Shown: piece by piece, positions 33,771-46,084 of the stretch | Layout: each line of letters begins with the position of its first letter | Numbering within the stretch: the stretch's first letter is position 1 | Origin: Callorhinus ursinus | Lineage: Eukaryota; Chordata; Mammalia; Carnivora; Otariidae | Direction: 5' to 3' | Length of the DNA stretch: 64,000 nt | NCBI RefSeq assembly: GCF_003265705.1 | Contig: NW_020312902.1 | Span: 16,556,970-16,620,969, forward strand | Translations under genes and position numbers: made by a program | Notes under the pieces: generated by a model | What the model was told of the DNA's origin: nothing | Seen by the model: the letters and a program-made list of their open reading frames with translations, nothing else | Databases searched by the model: none

Positions 33771-35020
33771 AACAACTAAGGACCTAGCATTGCCAAGTTC
33801 ACCTGCAATACACTCATTGGACAAACAGGTCCTCTCCCACACAATAAACAATGAACATCAAGAGGGAGAGGAGATGAAAAACCATTTTCCTAAACCACTA
33901 CTTAATGTTTCAGGCAGAGTAATAAAGTTTATTTGTCTGGAATCTGGTTGCTCTTTCTGTAAACTTCCTCAGATAAAGGTTGCTCAGCTGGATGTTAAAT
34001 AATGTTAATATTACCAAAATAAAATTTCCGTGATGGGAGAAAGTTTAAACTGAGAGTCTTCTCCCCAACTTCCCCCTCACATCCTCCCTTTATTTTAGCA
34101 TTAGAAAGTTAAGTCCTACCATAAATAATGGGGAACGATGGAAGCATTGGCTGCCAGAGGAAAACAGACACACACTTACAGCACAATTAAAAAGTACATG
34201 GGGAAAATACAGCCAGTTTTAAATAAGGAAAGAAAAAAGCTGCCCTCTCCCTCTTTGTGCTCGAATCCTTACATTTTTGTGTCCAATAAAAAGGTCTCAA
34301 TGACTTGGTAAAACTTGCTCCTGAAGAAAGCCTTTGAGAAGATATATCTAAAACCTGGATTAGGAAAATACAAGGGGTTTTTTTTTTTTGGATAGGATCT
34401 TAAGAAGCCAACTCAGCTTTCCAGAAGAAATTCAACTCTTTCCAAATGCTTGTTAATGCATGTTAAATGCAGCAAGAAATAATCCTATGAGGCAGCAGCA
34501 CAGGCCTCTCTTAGCTGCAGTGAATGAAGTAAATGACTTGTAACTTCTGGAAGTCTTGGTTATCTGCAGGTAAAACTTTAATAACCCTTGGAGCATCAAG
34601 GGACTAAAGACATTTCTCTCTGGAATTGGGTAATTGTTTTCTTAATTTATCCAGGAGAAGCTTAGTTTGGATGCAGCATCTGTTTTTTTAGCAGAGGTGA
34701 TCAAAATAACTTGCTCAGATGCACATAAGTTAGTTGAGTTCAGACTAAATTTCAAAATGCAGTTGTTATGTAAAGTGAACAGTTTTTCTAAAATGAAATT
34801 TTGGCCTTTCCTCTTTTTAATGACAATAAATTTCCAGGTCAATGACTAAGACTAAATGTAAAAGACCAGGACTGCTTTGTACAGATGGATAAATACATTT
34901 TCTACAGCCAAAAGTGTTTTACATGAGCACCAAGACCACAAGTGCCACACTGAAGCTAGTTCAAATGTCATTTTGAAGGAATTTATGTTTATCTAATGGA
35001 ATATCCTAAAAAATGACACC
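33771..35020. other. Intronic sequence, unique
   Basis: No repeat recognised apart from T-run 34379-34390. No exon. Confidence 0.45.
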
Positions 35021-35024
35021 ATAA

Positions 35025-35250
35025 TTTGGCACTGCTTCTAACCCAGCTCTACCATATACTCAATGTGTGTCCTGGGTAAATTACTTAATCTATCTGTGCC
35101 TCAATTTCCTCATTTGTAAAAAGGTGATTCTTATAGTACTTACCTGGAGCGGTTAATGTTAGGATTAAAAAATAAAATAATACATGTAAAGACATTCAGA
35201 AGAGTACCTGGCACATAGTAAGGACATGGGCTGTCATTATGTTTTTAATA
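35025..35250 (+). mobile_element. MIR, sense
   Basis: 'taacccagctctaccatata', 'gggtaaattacttaatctat', 'gcctcaatttcctcatttgt', 'acatgtaaagacattcagaa', 'tacctggcacatagtaagga': nearly full-length MIR. Confidence 0.92.
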
Positions 35251-36120
35251 ACTAGAGAGGACTGTGATATATTTAGTTGCTGAATATAATTAGCATTTAA
35301 TGCTTTATCAAATACAATCTTCTTTGCTTTTATAATTATTTCCAGAAACATTCATTTTCACATTAGATTTTAAACTCTGAAGAATACAAATTATGACATA
35401 AGCCCTTTATATCTATGTAACAGCAGCTCAAAAATATTTGGTAAACTGAATTTTTAATCCAAACTAATTCAAAGAGTAGATATTGCTTTTTGAGAGTACA
35501 ATAGTAAAACATATTTGGAGTCCCCTTGTCTCACCAACAAGGATGCGACTATCAGTACACTGACGCTTTGTCTATAAGTACTCTAACGTGGCAATCTTTA
35601 ATCCACTGTTTTCTAAGTTTCATTTCAATGTTTCTGTGTAGTAAAATATGTAAAATATTACTATGCAAAAACCGAAGACTCAAAGTAAGACTGAAGTTCC
35701 AATAGGAATGATTATCATTGATTGATTTTTCCATTAAATTTAACAGTTGGAGAGAAAGAGAAGAGCAAAAGGAAGACAGTGAAATAAGTTCTACAATACG
35801 GAATAAAAGACATGTGCACATTGATTTTTTTTCTCATTTTCAATCTTTCAGAGCAATTGCCAAAACATTTCCATAACACTCCAATTTAGTGAGGGAAGAG
35901 CAATAAGGAAATTATTAGAATGGTAACAAGACTTTCAATACATTACTCTAATTTCTAAAATCCACTTTACTGGTTTCTACCAAAGAGCTAACATCCTGTG
36001 TACAGAGCACATTTTGCTTCCTTCAGACTTTGTACTTTGTTTTAGTGATCAGCAAAGACAGGGCTGCACTGAAACCAGACTGAAATTCCAGCTGTCATCA
36101 GCACCCACCTTCCTCTCTCT
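35251..36120. other. Intronic sequence, unique
   Basis: Nothing recognised. Confidence 0.45.
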
Positions 36121-36136
36121 CAAAAACTGGCAGAAA

Positions 36137-36338
36137 GGGGCGCCTGGGTGGTTCAGTCAGTTAAGCGACCAACTCTTAATTTTGGCTGAGGTCATGATCT
36201 CAGGGTCGTGAGATTGAGCCCAGTATTGGGCTCTGTGCTGGACATGGAGCCTGCTTAGGATTCTCTCTCCCTTTCCCTCTGCCCCTCTCTACTCCCCACT
36301 CAAAAAAACCAACCAACCAAACAACAACAACAACAAAA
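36137..36338 (+). mobile_element. CanSINE, older subfamily
   Basis: Body contains 'ccaactcttaattttggctg' and 'catgatctcagggtcgtgag', unlike the younger copies; tail is 'caaaaaaaccaaccaaccaa' plus CAA repeats. Duplications AAAAACTGGCAGAAA at 36122-36136 and 36339-36353. Confidence 0.95.
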
Positions 36339-36353
36339 AAAAACTGGCAGAAA

Positions 36354-36924
36354 AACTATTCCCATGTGATTCTGTCTCAAGGTTATTTAACTTCCCCACC
36401 AAGGGCAATATTTTTATGGGATTTTTGTGGGCCAGAGACTATAGATTTTTGATGTTTCTGAAGAAAGAAACACAATTTTTTTTTTTTTTTCAGAATAGGA
36501 CAAACTTCCACCAGGGATTTTGTTTGGGGTGGAGGTGGGAGATGAAAATGAAATCAGTAAGAAATGAAAATCAAGAAGACAGTTACTTCATAATGTCTAT
36601 GCACTTGATTTAGAAACAGAAATCATATCCTTTCTTTGCAGAACTTGGCCTTTCTTAAAGCATGAAATGGTTTCTATAAAGATGTTTCCTGGTTTACTAC
36701 CCAACATTTTAACTTCACCTGGGTGTAGCTTAAGCTCACATGGAACACTATAAATATGAACTTCAAGCGTACCAACTTTTTCTCATGAAATTTTTCTGTG
36801 TCAAATCTTCTGAAGTTCCTCTATTTTTAGTTTCTGTTTAAGGAATACATACTGAATGTTGGTACTCTGGAAACAAACCATCATGAAAAGTTTTCTTATA
36901 GTAGACAGACATAAACAGGCCCAC
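36354..36924. other. Intronic sequence, unique
   Basis: Only a T-run (36477-36490) stands out. Confidence 0.4.
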
Positions 36925-37080
36925 AGCAATAGTGAAGCAGCATGATGGACCAGCCTTATCACTTAGTAGCTATGTGATCATGGGCACGTTTCTGTTGTCC
37001 TGAGACTCCATCTGTAAAATGAGTGGGTGGATGGGATAATCTGAGGCTCAGTCTGGCTTTTATATTTTGAGTCTATATGA
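36925..37080 (+). mobile_element. MIR fragment, sense
   Basis: 'cttagtagctatgtgatcat', 'gggcacgtttctgttgtcct' and 'ctccatctgtaaaatgagtg' follow the MIR core order. Confidence 0.75.
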
Positions 37081-37136
37081 TTCAGTTCCATGGTAAATAG
37101 AGCTGAGTAAGTAAATTTAAAAATAAAGATTCATTC

Positions 37137-37333
37137 TTTTTTTTTTTTAAAGATTTTATTTATTTGACAGAGAGAGAGACAGTGAGAGAGAGAACACAAG
37201 CAGGGGGGGTGGGAGAGGGAGAAGCAGGCTTCCCGTTGAGCAGGGAGCCCAATACGGGGCTCTATCTCAGGACCCTGGGATCATGACCTGAGCCGAAGGC
37301 AGACACTTAACGCCCGAGCCACCCAGGTGCCCC
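37137..37333 (-). mobile_element. CanSINE, antisense
   Basis: T-run, 'aaagattttatttatttgac', GA-rich middle, 'ccgagccacccaggtgcccc'. Target duplication is short and uncertain. Confidence 0.93.
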
Positions 37334-38494
37334 ATTCCTCATATTTTCTTACTCAAAACTAAATTTAGAATTTAAGTATGCCCCTCAAGTGAAAAGAGAA
37401 ATATTTTCCTAATATTATTTGGACAAGCAATATATTCCAGAACTCGAAGAATAAGTCAACCTTTTCTAAAATGATTGAATTTTTAATGTAAAGAAATGCT
37501 ATCATTCTGAGTGACAGCTACACAGGTAACATTATTATTCTATCACTTTTCTACATGCTAAAATATTTCATAATTAAGAAATTAACACTTTAAAAGTGAT
37601 TAACCTTTCTTAGGGCTGACACTAAAGACTGACCTAATAATGTCATCTTGAAGTTTTCTGTGTCTTAATATAACTTATTTCTTTCATATTTACTCTCATT
37701 TCTTCCATCCACCGCTCTTCATAGTTCCCAGTATTTAAGGTTTTCTAGAAAAATGTCCATAAATGAATGTATCTCTCTATTAAAAACTCCTTCATGCATT
37801 AGCAAAAAATTGTATCAATTTAATACACCAACTTGTTTTCTTATTTAGGGCCAAATCAAAATAGTAGGGCTACAAGAAGAGTCTACCAATAGATATGAAA
37901 AACCTACTGGGATCTTCTTAATGCTTTATCAAGGTTATGGTGCTCATGATCAGATGGCTGTTGTTCTCCACCAGTTTAATTTTCAGCGTTATAGCCCATG
38001 GCTCGCTGTATCTTAGAGATCTTTTACTTTCAGATTCCAAAGGCCATCAAGTGTCCGCAAGGTCAAGGTGGCATATTTAGCTACTGTAGTAAAAAAATGA
38101 ATATGGAAAAGAAAGCCTTAATTTCCATTTGAAAGATTAAGTTTCACTGGAAATTACAAACAGAATTTGTAGCACATCTTCCATGGTGATAGTATTTTTC
38201 GATGGCAATCAATCTAACAGGCCTACACTGTAAATTAAGTAAGACTGCAAGAGTGGGCTGGTATCAGAATGGGCATGGACCAAGAGAGTAGCGGTGACAA
38301 TGTGGGGAGAAGTTGGGAAAAAGATTCAAGACATTTTAGTAACTACATTCTCAGGGATAACAGCAAGGAGCCTGGGTATTATTTAAGGACTAAGTAAAAC
38401 AACTTACTATTTTAAAGGTAGTGTTAGACAAGCCTTGTGTCAGCAATGTATAAACTATGTACATAGGCTTGAATGAGCTGGTTACCCAGCTTGA
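37334..38494. other. Intronic sequence, unique
   Basis: No repeat or exon recognised. Confidence 0.4.
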
Positions 38495-38650
38495 GGTTAA
38501 AGCCTCAAGTTTTTTCACCTGCAAAGGGGAAAAATACTACCACCTATTTCGCAGGGTTGTTAAAAGAACTAACAGGAGATTATGTATAAACTGCTAAGCA
38601 TATACAGTGTGGCACACAAACACTCAATAAAGGTAGCTGTTATTGTTTGC
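38495..38650 (+). mobile_element. MIR 3' part, sense
   Basis: 'ttcacctgcaaaggggaaaa', 'tcgcagggttgttaaaagaa', 'cactcaataaaggtagctgt' match the 3' half of MIR. Confidence 0.85.
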
Positions 38651-38722
38651 TAGTACATAAAAGCCATCTAGGCAATGCAGGCTGCATCACGATCTGCCCA
38701 CCAAACTCTGAAGCTAAAGTTT

Positions 38723-39146
38723 GTTTTTTTTTTTTCCAAAGATTTTTAAGGGGCGCCTGGGTGGCTCAGTTGGTTAAGTGACTGCCTTCGGCTCAGGTCA
38801 TGATCCTGGAGTCCCCGGATCGAGTCCCGCATTGGGCTCCCTGCTCGGCGGGGAGTCTGCTTCTCCCTCTGACCCTCTTCCCTCTTGTGCTCTCTATTTC
38901 TCATTCTCTCTCTCTCAAATAAATAAATAAAATCTTTTAAAAAAAAAGATTTTTAAAAATTTATTTATTTGACAGAGAGAGACACAGTGAGAGAGGGAAA
39001 CACAAACAGGGGGAGTGGGAGAGGGAGAAGCAAGCTTCCCACGAAGCAGGGAGCCCGATGCGGGGCTCGATCCCAGGACCCCGGGACCACGAGACCACGA
39101 CCTGAGCCGAAGGCAAACGCCCAACGACGGAGCCATCCAGGCGCCC
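38723..39146 (-). mobile_element. CanSINE, antisense, split by a sense CanSINE
   Basis: T-run and start at 38723-38749, body resuming at 38945 and ending 'ccatccaggcgcccct'. Perfect 15-bp duplications CTGAAGCTAAAGTTT at 38708-38722 and 39147-39161. An 8-10 bp local duplication 'cgggaccacgagaccacga' sits at about 39081-39099. Confidence 0.96.
38750..38944 (+). mobile_element. CanSINE inserted in the T-rich end of an antisense CanSINE
   Basis: Complete sense copy. 12-bp duplications AAAGATTTTTAA at 38738-38749 and 38945-38956. With the host element it forms an adjacent inverted pair. Confidence 0.96.
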
Positions 39147-39161
39147 CTGAAGCTAAAGTTT

Positions 39162-39479
39162 TAACTGAAACTCCGTATCACATTCCCTAGGAAGAGAAAT
39201 TATGAATTGGAATATTTTAAAATATGCTAACTTGTCTGGCCACCATTAATTGATATGATCAGGGACAGAACTGTGAGGAAAGGATGAAAATTTAAGATGT
39301 GATTTAGATTGTAAGCGCAGCCCAGTAGAGCCAGGCTCAAAGGCTCTGGGTGAAATCAGAGGAAACTACAAACAACTTCAGGAATTTTTGTGTGCACTGA
39401 GTTATCTCATTTAAACAAATATACTAAAGACTTTCTGTGTGTAAGTGCTATACTAGGTGATGCAAACAGAGGGTAAATA
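39162..39479. other. Intronic sequence, unique
   Basis: Nothing recognised. Confidence 0.4.
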
Positions 39480-39610
39480 CTGACAAGGTGATTCTAAAGT
39501 GTATATGGAAATGCAAATAGTGAACAAACATCAAGATAATACTGAAGAATAACAACAAAGCTGGAGGGCTTACTCTCAGAGTTCAAGAACTGACAAAGAC
39601 GTATAACATA

Positions 39611-39730
39611 GGAACACCTGGGTGGCTCAGTCGTTAAGCATCTGCCTTTGGCTCAGGTCATGATCCCAAGGTCCTGGGATCGAGTCCCGTAGCTCCTCGC
39701 TCAGCGGGGAGCCTGCTTCTCCCTCTACCT

Positions 39731-39763
<33 letters not shown>

Positions 39764-39945
39764 AAATAAATAAAATCTTTTTTTTTAAATACTTAAAAAA
39801 GAGAGAGAGACAGCGAAGAGAGGGAACACAAGCAGGGGGAGTGGGAGAGGGAGAAGCAGGCCTCCCGCGGAGCAGGGAGCCCAATGTGGGGCTCGATCCC
39901 AGGACCCCAGGATCATGACCTGAGCCGAAGGCAATAAAATCTTTT
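39611..39945 (+). mobile_element. CanSINE, sense, with a nested antisense CanSINE
   Basis: Head 'ggaacacctgggtggctcag', (CT)n at 39732-39760, tail 'aataaataaaatctttt'. The tail 'aataaaatctttttttt' is repeated at about 39768 and 39932, flanking the insert. Confidence 0.9.
39787..39931 (-). mobile_element. 5'-truncated CanSINE nested in a SINE tail, antisense
   Basis: Starts with a degenerate A/T tail and 'gagagagacagcgaagagag', ends at 'ctgagccgaaggc' without the promoter box (missing 'gactgagccacccaggcgcc'). The AATAAAATCTTTTTTTT repeats on either side fit a target duplication. Confidence 0.8.
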
Positions 39946-40588
39946 TTTTTTAAAGGACCTATACATATATGGTCATGTCATTTATGACAAAGGAAACAGT
40001 GCAGTACAGAGGGAAATAAACATTTTAATAAATAGTGCTGGATCAGCTGATTATCGCATAACAACAAAAAAAACCTCTTACCTCTACCTAACACCAAAAC
40101 ACACAAAAATCAAATGGATTTTACATCCAAATGTAAAAGGTAAAACAATAAAAATTTTAGAAGAAAACAATATCTTTATGACAGTGGGGTAGGCACAGAT
40201 TTAAGTAGATTGTAAAAATGCTAACTATATATGGCAAAGACTGATAAAGTGGACTATACTAAAATTAAGAATCTCTGTTCATCATAGACAACATTAACAA
40301 AAGTGCAAAGACAAAGCACAGAATAGAAGAAAAAATCTGCAACACATATATCATATCAAAGGGTTTTGTATCCAGAATTTATATAAATCATTAAGAAAAA
40401 TACATAAAACTCAATAGAAAAATGGGCTGAAAACCTGAACAGGCACTTCACATCTAAGTGGGTCAATCAACATATAAAAAGAGGCTCAACTTTAACTTTT
40501 AAGGGAAATTTAAATTAAAAAACACAATATGACAGTGTGCATATACTTAACACTACTGAACTGTACACTTAAAAAGGGTAAGACGACT

Positions 40589-40786
40589 GGGGCGCCTGGG
40601 TGGCTCAGTGGGTTGAGCGTCTGCCTTCAGCTCAGGTCGATCCCAGGGTCCTGCGATTGAGTCCTGCATTGGGAATCCCTGCTCGGCAGGGAGGCTGCTT
40701 CTCCCTCTCCTCCCCACTTACGCTCTCTCTTGCTATCTCTCTCTCTCTCCCTCAAATAAATAAAGAAAATCTTTTTTTAAAAAATG
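40589..40786 (+). mobile_element. CanSINE in L1 tail
   Basis: Complete sense copy inserted in the L1 terminal 'taaaaatggttaagatgg' block: AAAAGGGTAAGACG before and AAAATGGTTAAGATGG after are the diverged target duplication. Confidence 0.92.
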
Positions 40787-41300
40787 GTTAAGATGGTAAA
40801 TGTTTTTTTAACCACAATTAAAAAGAGAAAAAAAAAGAAAGAAACCCGCAGCGTGATTCTGGTATACACCGTCAGAATGCCACGATGAAAAAGCAAAATA
40901 CCAAGTGTTGGCTAGTGAGGAAAAGGAACAATGGAACTTTCATTCACTACTGTCAGTAGTATAAATTGGTACACCAGTTTAGAAATTCCAATTCCCTCCT
41001 AGATACATATCCAACAGGACGCATGTATTCATTGTACATGTTTGCCAACAAATATACACAATTTTTTTTTGTAGTTATCAAAACCTGAAGGCAACCCAAA
41101 TGTTCATCTACGGCAAAATGGATAAATTTGGCATATTTATATAAGGAAACACGACACATCAATGAAAATTTCAAAATTACAACTATATGCAATGTGACTC
41201 TTAAAAAACATTACGTTGGGTGAAATAAGTCAGACAGTAAAGAATATGTGTTGTATGATTCCATTTATACGAAGTTTAAAAACAGGCAAAAATAACGGAA
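40787..41300 (+). mobile_element. L1 3'-UTR fragment, sense
   Basis: 'ccacaattaaaaagagaaa' then a second late-L1 segment: 'agtgttggctagtgaggaaa', 'aaacctgaaggcaacccaaa', 'aataagtcagacagtaaaga', 'gtatgattccatttatacga'. Confidence 0.75.
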
Positions 41301-43369
41301 CGATGTTAGAAGTGAGGATAATGTTACCCTTGGGAGGGGAGTGACAAAGAGGACAGGAATGGGCTTCTGGTAAGGTTCTTTTTCTTTCCTTCTTTTTCTT
41401 AAAAAAACAAACAAGCAAACAAGAACTCCGTGATTACCCAGGTGTTGTTCACTTTATGAAAATTCACTGAGCCAAATTCAAGGTCTCCTGAATACTGTGT
41501 TAGAAGGAGATGATTATATTCATAGAAAGAGGGATAAGGGTGCATTAAGTCCCATTTGATTGCATACAGACAGTCCCAACCCTTATTTTCTAATATAAAG
41601 GAAACAGGGAGTTCTAATAAAGATTTAAATTTCTGCCACGTAACAGCCTTAGCCTCTATCTTCACTTGCGACCCTATGGCCACATACAGACAATTGTTCC
41701 CATATGCCACAACTCTGAACAAGGTTAGAGCTCCCTCTAGCACTTTTAACTTAGGAAACACCACAGGCCCTTCCAGAGCTGACACAGTTTGGAGCTGCCC
41801 ACGGTTAAATGCAATACGGCGATTTTTATTTTTAATTTGCTTTAATTGTTGCTATGATATGAATAATTAATAGGCTGCCTAAGCCGGTTTTGTAAAGTTC
41901 ACAATACAGAAAGCCAGGAGAGAAATATCTACTTAGACAGGAAGCTTAAAAATGGTTATAACTGCAATAATATTAGGGAATTCAGAATATTTATTCATGA
42001 TTTGTGGCAACATTATGTCTTACCAACAAAGAAACATGCTACCAAGCACTACCTACTAAAAAATTCTTCTGGTCTTCACTTATCTTTCCCTCCATGGCTG
42101 CATAACCGTTGTATCTATAGTACCGTATAAGAGCAAAGTAGGTCAGTGTTAGATGAAACTTGCTCTTCAATGGAGAAGAGAAAGGTTTGGCTGTAAACAC
42201 TTAACCTAGTTCCATCTATTCTAAAACCAGTATTTATTAGCATTAAATAACCCCCTGGCCAATAGAGACCTATTCAAATTGAAGCCTGTACTCTTTTCCC
42301 ATGCTTGTAAACTCCCTTCTTCACTGACACCTTAACCACTGGAAATTATGGTATCAGTGCTTCCACTTAGCAATGTCTATTTCACTTTTAAATATTGCTA
42401 GAAAGTATAACTTAGATATGATGTTGTAATCCTACGCAATCCAGACAGAATGTGAGCAGGCTCTAAAAGTTCAATGATTATGATACACACAACCATCTGG
42501 GAATGCAGCCAGAAATGAAAGGGACTTCATTTGTCATTATTGGATTTCAAATCTTCCCCACCCTGAAAGAAACACTGCTTTCCAACACTCTTGTTAAAAA
42601 TACAAATATAAAGCCAGCTAATAAATAAGTTCCTTGAATCAAGGAGGGAGGATGAAAGAATGAAAAAGAAGAGAATGTAGAGTCACCTTAAAACTAAATT
42701 CATTTTAGTGAAGACTGTTAGTGTTATTCATTACTCTGCATTCTAAAATTAAGAAACAAATTTTTTTAGTGATAATATGAACAAACATTTCTCATCAACC
42801 TTTTTTTTTTCTTTTCAAGCTTACGGATTCCTCAAAAAGCGTGTCCATAAATAAAGGAGACTTTACCAATTTCCAAGGAAATTTTTACCATTTTGTTTTT
42901 CAGCATTCTAAATAGAAATTAATACAAGTCAGTAGGATGTTCTCTCTCATGCTCTGGTTACACACAAGCACCTTTCTGCAATGACAGTACACAATGGATG
43001 TCATCAGTCCTGGACCTTTCCTGCACACACCACAAAGCCATGATGCCACATCACCAATAAGTTTGGTTTTGCATCATGTCTGCTGGGCACATGAACACAG
43101 CCACATTCATTCCAAGGGCAGCTCAAACTAGGGGTGAAATATTGTCTGAAAACAGTTCTTCATTAACCTACTGAGAGCCTCAGTCATGACTTGCGTTTTT
43201 CCTAAGACAGGATTCACTATTGCTTCTCTTTCAATTCAGCCAGTCTCTGTTGGGAGCCGTATATCATGAACTGGGACAAGAATGACAGATCTAAATTAAC
43301 ATGAGAGAAAAGCTATTTGATGCTGCCTCTTGGTTTCTCCACTTTCTTTTGTGGCATCCAAAGGCTTCA
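41301..43369. other. Intronic sequence, unique
   Basis: The minus-strand open frame at 41399-41785 (128 codons) shows no domain or family resemblance I recognise and is probably chance. Runs of T at 42801-42810. Part of a CanSINE-free stretch (40787-46331). Confidence 0.4.
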
Positions 43370-43560
43370 GAACCCTGGCATTAATTAAGCAACAGTTTTA
43401 TTACACACAATCAAAGCCTGCAAAGAACAGACACCAAGAGGAGATTACAAGGTTCAATTAACAGTTTTACTTTTTTGCGGTTGCTAATTGAGGTATTTTT
43501 AATTTTTATCTCACATGAAATGCTGAAAAGGAAAAACACTGTAAGTGCAAGAGAAGATTA
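43370..43560. promoter_or_regulatory. Candidate conserved non-coding element B (weak)
   Basis: Repeat-free with clustered homeodomain-type cores: ATTAATTAAGC at about 43380-43390, TTCAATTAACAG at about 43453-43464 and GCTAATTGAGG at about 43483-43493. Function inferred only. Confidence 0.2.
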
Positions 43561-43714
43561 CAAACTAAAATATATTACTATATCATAATTTTATACAGCC
43601 AATTTTCATACTGTGTTTTCCAAATCCTGGCTAATTGTTAGTAAATTGTTAACATTTAACAGGCACCACAGAGAACTTTTTTAGATTAACCCCCCACCCC
43701 AACACACAAACACA
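43561..43714. other. Intronic sequence, unique
   Basis: AT-rich, no feature; leads into the CA repeat. Confidence 0.3.
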
Positions 43715-43739
43715 AACACACACACACACACACACACAC
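43715..43739. repeat. (CA)n microsatellite
   Basis: About 12 CA units after imperfect ACACAAACACAAACACA; likely polymorphic. Confidence 0.95.
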
Positions 43740-43764
43740 CCTAATTTTTATGTACTAAAATTCA

Positions 43765-43985
43765 CAAACCACAGTGGTTGAAAGTACATGGCTATGGGGC
43801 TGGTATGGGTTCAAATTCCAGTTCTGCAAACATAACTTGGGCAAGTTGCTTGATCTCTCTAATTTATTTGTATGCAAAATGGGGATGAATGTTTCATGAG
43901 ACTGTTGCAAGGATTTAAGTTAAGAGTGTAATACCCTTAACCCTGCGTTTGGCACATTGTAAATATTCAATAAATAATGGTGCAA
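43765..43985 (+). mobile_element. MIR, sense, near full length
   Basis: 'ccacagtggttgaaagtaca', 'tatgggttcaaattccagtt', 'tgggcaagttgcttgatctc', 'gtatgcaaaatggggatgaa', 'ttggcacattgtaaatattc': MIR blocks in order. Confidence 0.92.
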
Positions 43986-46080
43986 AAGGCTATCAAATTT
44001 GATAACACAATCTTAATACTTTAAAAAATGTATTTTACAATTTTTTTTGTTTGGAAGTCAATTAGACTCAACAAATAGAATTTGAGAATGGACCTTCTGC
44101 AAGTGAACATTAGTTCCATTCAAACTCTACGATGAAGGCAATTTACTATTGCATACCATTTGCCTTTTATAAAGAACCAGTTTTACACATTTTCAACTGA
44201 GGGGAAGCAGGAAGTAAATAACAATCTAAGTCTCAAACTTCTGAAGTTTCAAGAGCACTAAATAATAGTATTAATTGGCAATCCACAGCAATCTAAAGAG
44301 TATACCAAAAAGTTAGTTATAAAAAGCTCTCACTTAGAATTTATACTTATTGCATGTTCTCATGTTATAATGCTGAGATAATGGCTCCTGTAAGTGTCCC
44401 AGTCTAGATGTAATCATTTACATTACTCAGTACCCAAACCTTTCAAAAACATCCTATATTCACAAAACTGTTATCACCTCAAATGGAATCTACTGCAATG
44501 TGGATACATGTGGTGCCTGTTACCTGCTCCTTAGTGTTCATAACAAAATATAAAGGATAGCTATATTTCTTGGACTTAATTTCAGAACCCACCTCTTCCT
44601 TAAATATCACCCAGAGAAAAAGTTAATAAAAACTCCACCAACCTATCAATTTTAAGGTCTAAAATGACACTATACTAATCCTACAAAAAACACATAAAGC
44701 AAGATTCAAGGAAACTGATTTTTTTTTCAAAAGTTCCCTAATAAAACTGTCAGGTTCTAAGCGTTCCAATCACAAGAATAACAGAAAACACACAAAATGA
44801 AAAAGAACCTCACACATAGATGTAAATAAAGCCACTCTTTAGGTTGCCCATTAATCCACAAGTGGCATATTCATCTTATTTACAGTATTATACCCCCTAC
44901 CATGATATTCCATTACAGAGTCACGCTACACACTCCATAGTTAACACTGTAGGAACCATCTCTTTTTAAACATATTCTCTGTATATTTCCCTTTTGGCTT
45001 GCTCTTAGGTTTAAAAAACAAAACTTCACAATTAAATTCCTTATGCTATTAGATATTCCAAGAAAATGTCTATGAAGAAATGATGTCTGACATATAAAAT
45101 ATAATTCCATTTAGTTCACTCTTCTAGAAATATTTCAACATTCCTGTTTGTCATGGTCTTAGTGCTCCATGTGAGCCAAGTACTTCTTACATATTTTTAC
45201 AAGTCTGAGCATGAAATTTATGTCAACCATAACTATCAAAAACTTCTATTCTTTCCATTAGAGAATATGCAGGGAGATTCTAAGTGTGTGTACATGCTAA
45301 TAGTCATGTCTGTTTGCTTTTTGTTTTCATTTGCTTTCAATGTTTCTTTATAATGACTCACTCCTCTCCCAAGCTCCTTCTCTCCTCTCTGAAACAGAGG
45401 ATTTTAAGGTGCAACTATTAATTCTGATATCCTTACCATATCTTTGCAATCACCAATCTATCTAGATGCATGTAAACAAATATAAAAATATTTACTGAAG
45501 TGTAATCATGCTTGGGAGCCTTAAGGGAAACTTTTTTTTTAATTGACAAAATTAATAACCAAGCTTAATCAGGAAAAATAAAGTTTTGGTATAAAAGAAC
45601 TGCCAATATATACTTACAATGTAAATCCTGACACACAATAGGATGCGATCTGTATTCCAACACAACTTCTAAAACAATTAGGAAGGTGTGAGTCACCACC
45701 TTGAGCTGGCTGTATTGGACTCATACTGTCCCACTCATTTTATATGTAGAACAATGGAGCATGGAGCGATGAGGTCATCTTAGATACTTTAAAGACCTAT
45801 GTTTATAAGGTAGGTGATTATTATTGAGTAAGCATTTGAAGTTACATAGTAGAATTACTGACTAGGTAGCCTAGAATAGAGATAGTTAAGTTTTCTGAAT
45901 ACAGTATTTGGCTCAGTTCAGTCAGACCAACATTATCTTACAAGCAATAAAGGAGAGATGAAGAAATAACATTTGCTAGATGTCAAAAGTGTTACAGAAA
46001 TCAAATGGAGAAAAGCTATAGGTGCTTTGTAGTGTGAAGCCAAGTATAATGGTAGAAGAGATATATAGGACCTCCAAATA
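43986..46080. other. Intronic sequence, unique
   Basis: About 2.1 kb without a recognised repeat or exon. Confidence 0.4.
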
Positions 46081-46084
46081 CTAT

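Larger units (their letters stand above)
39480..40588 (+). mobile_element. L1 ORF2/3'-UTR fragment, sense, with SINEs
   Basis: 'gattctaaagtgtatatgga', 'aatagtgctggatcagctga', 'aatcaaatggattttacatc', 'aaaatttagaagaaaaca'-type blocks and 'gggttttgtatccagaattt' follow L1 ORF2 order, ending 'ctgtacacttaaaaagggta'. Interrupted by CanSINEs at 39611. Confidence 0.8.

Noticed and set aside
33395..33851. Several long overlapping open frames on both strands (Leu/Ser/Pro-rich and Glu/Gly/Arg-rich)
   Set aside because: They follow from the polypurine tract, which lacks stop codons by composition; there is no start context, splice structure or protein resemblance.
41399..41785. 128-codon minus-strand frame
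   Set aside because: No recognisable domain, no retrocopy signs, and no similarity I know; about the length expected by chance in 64 kb.
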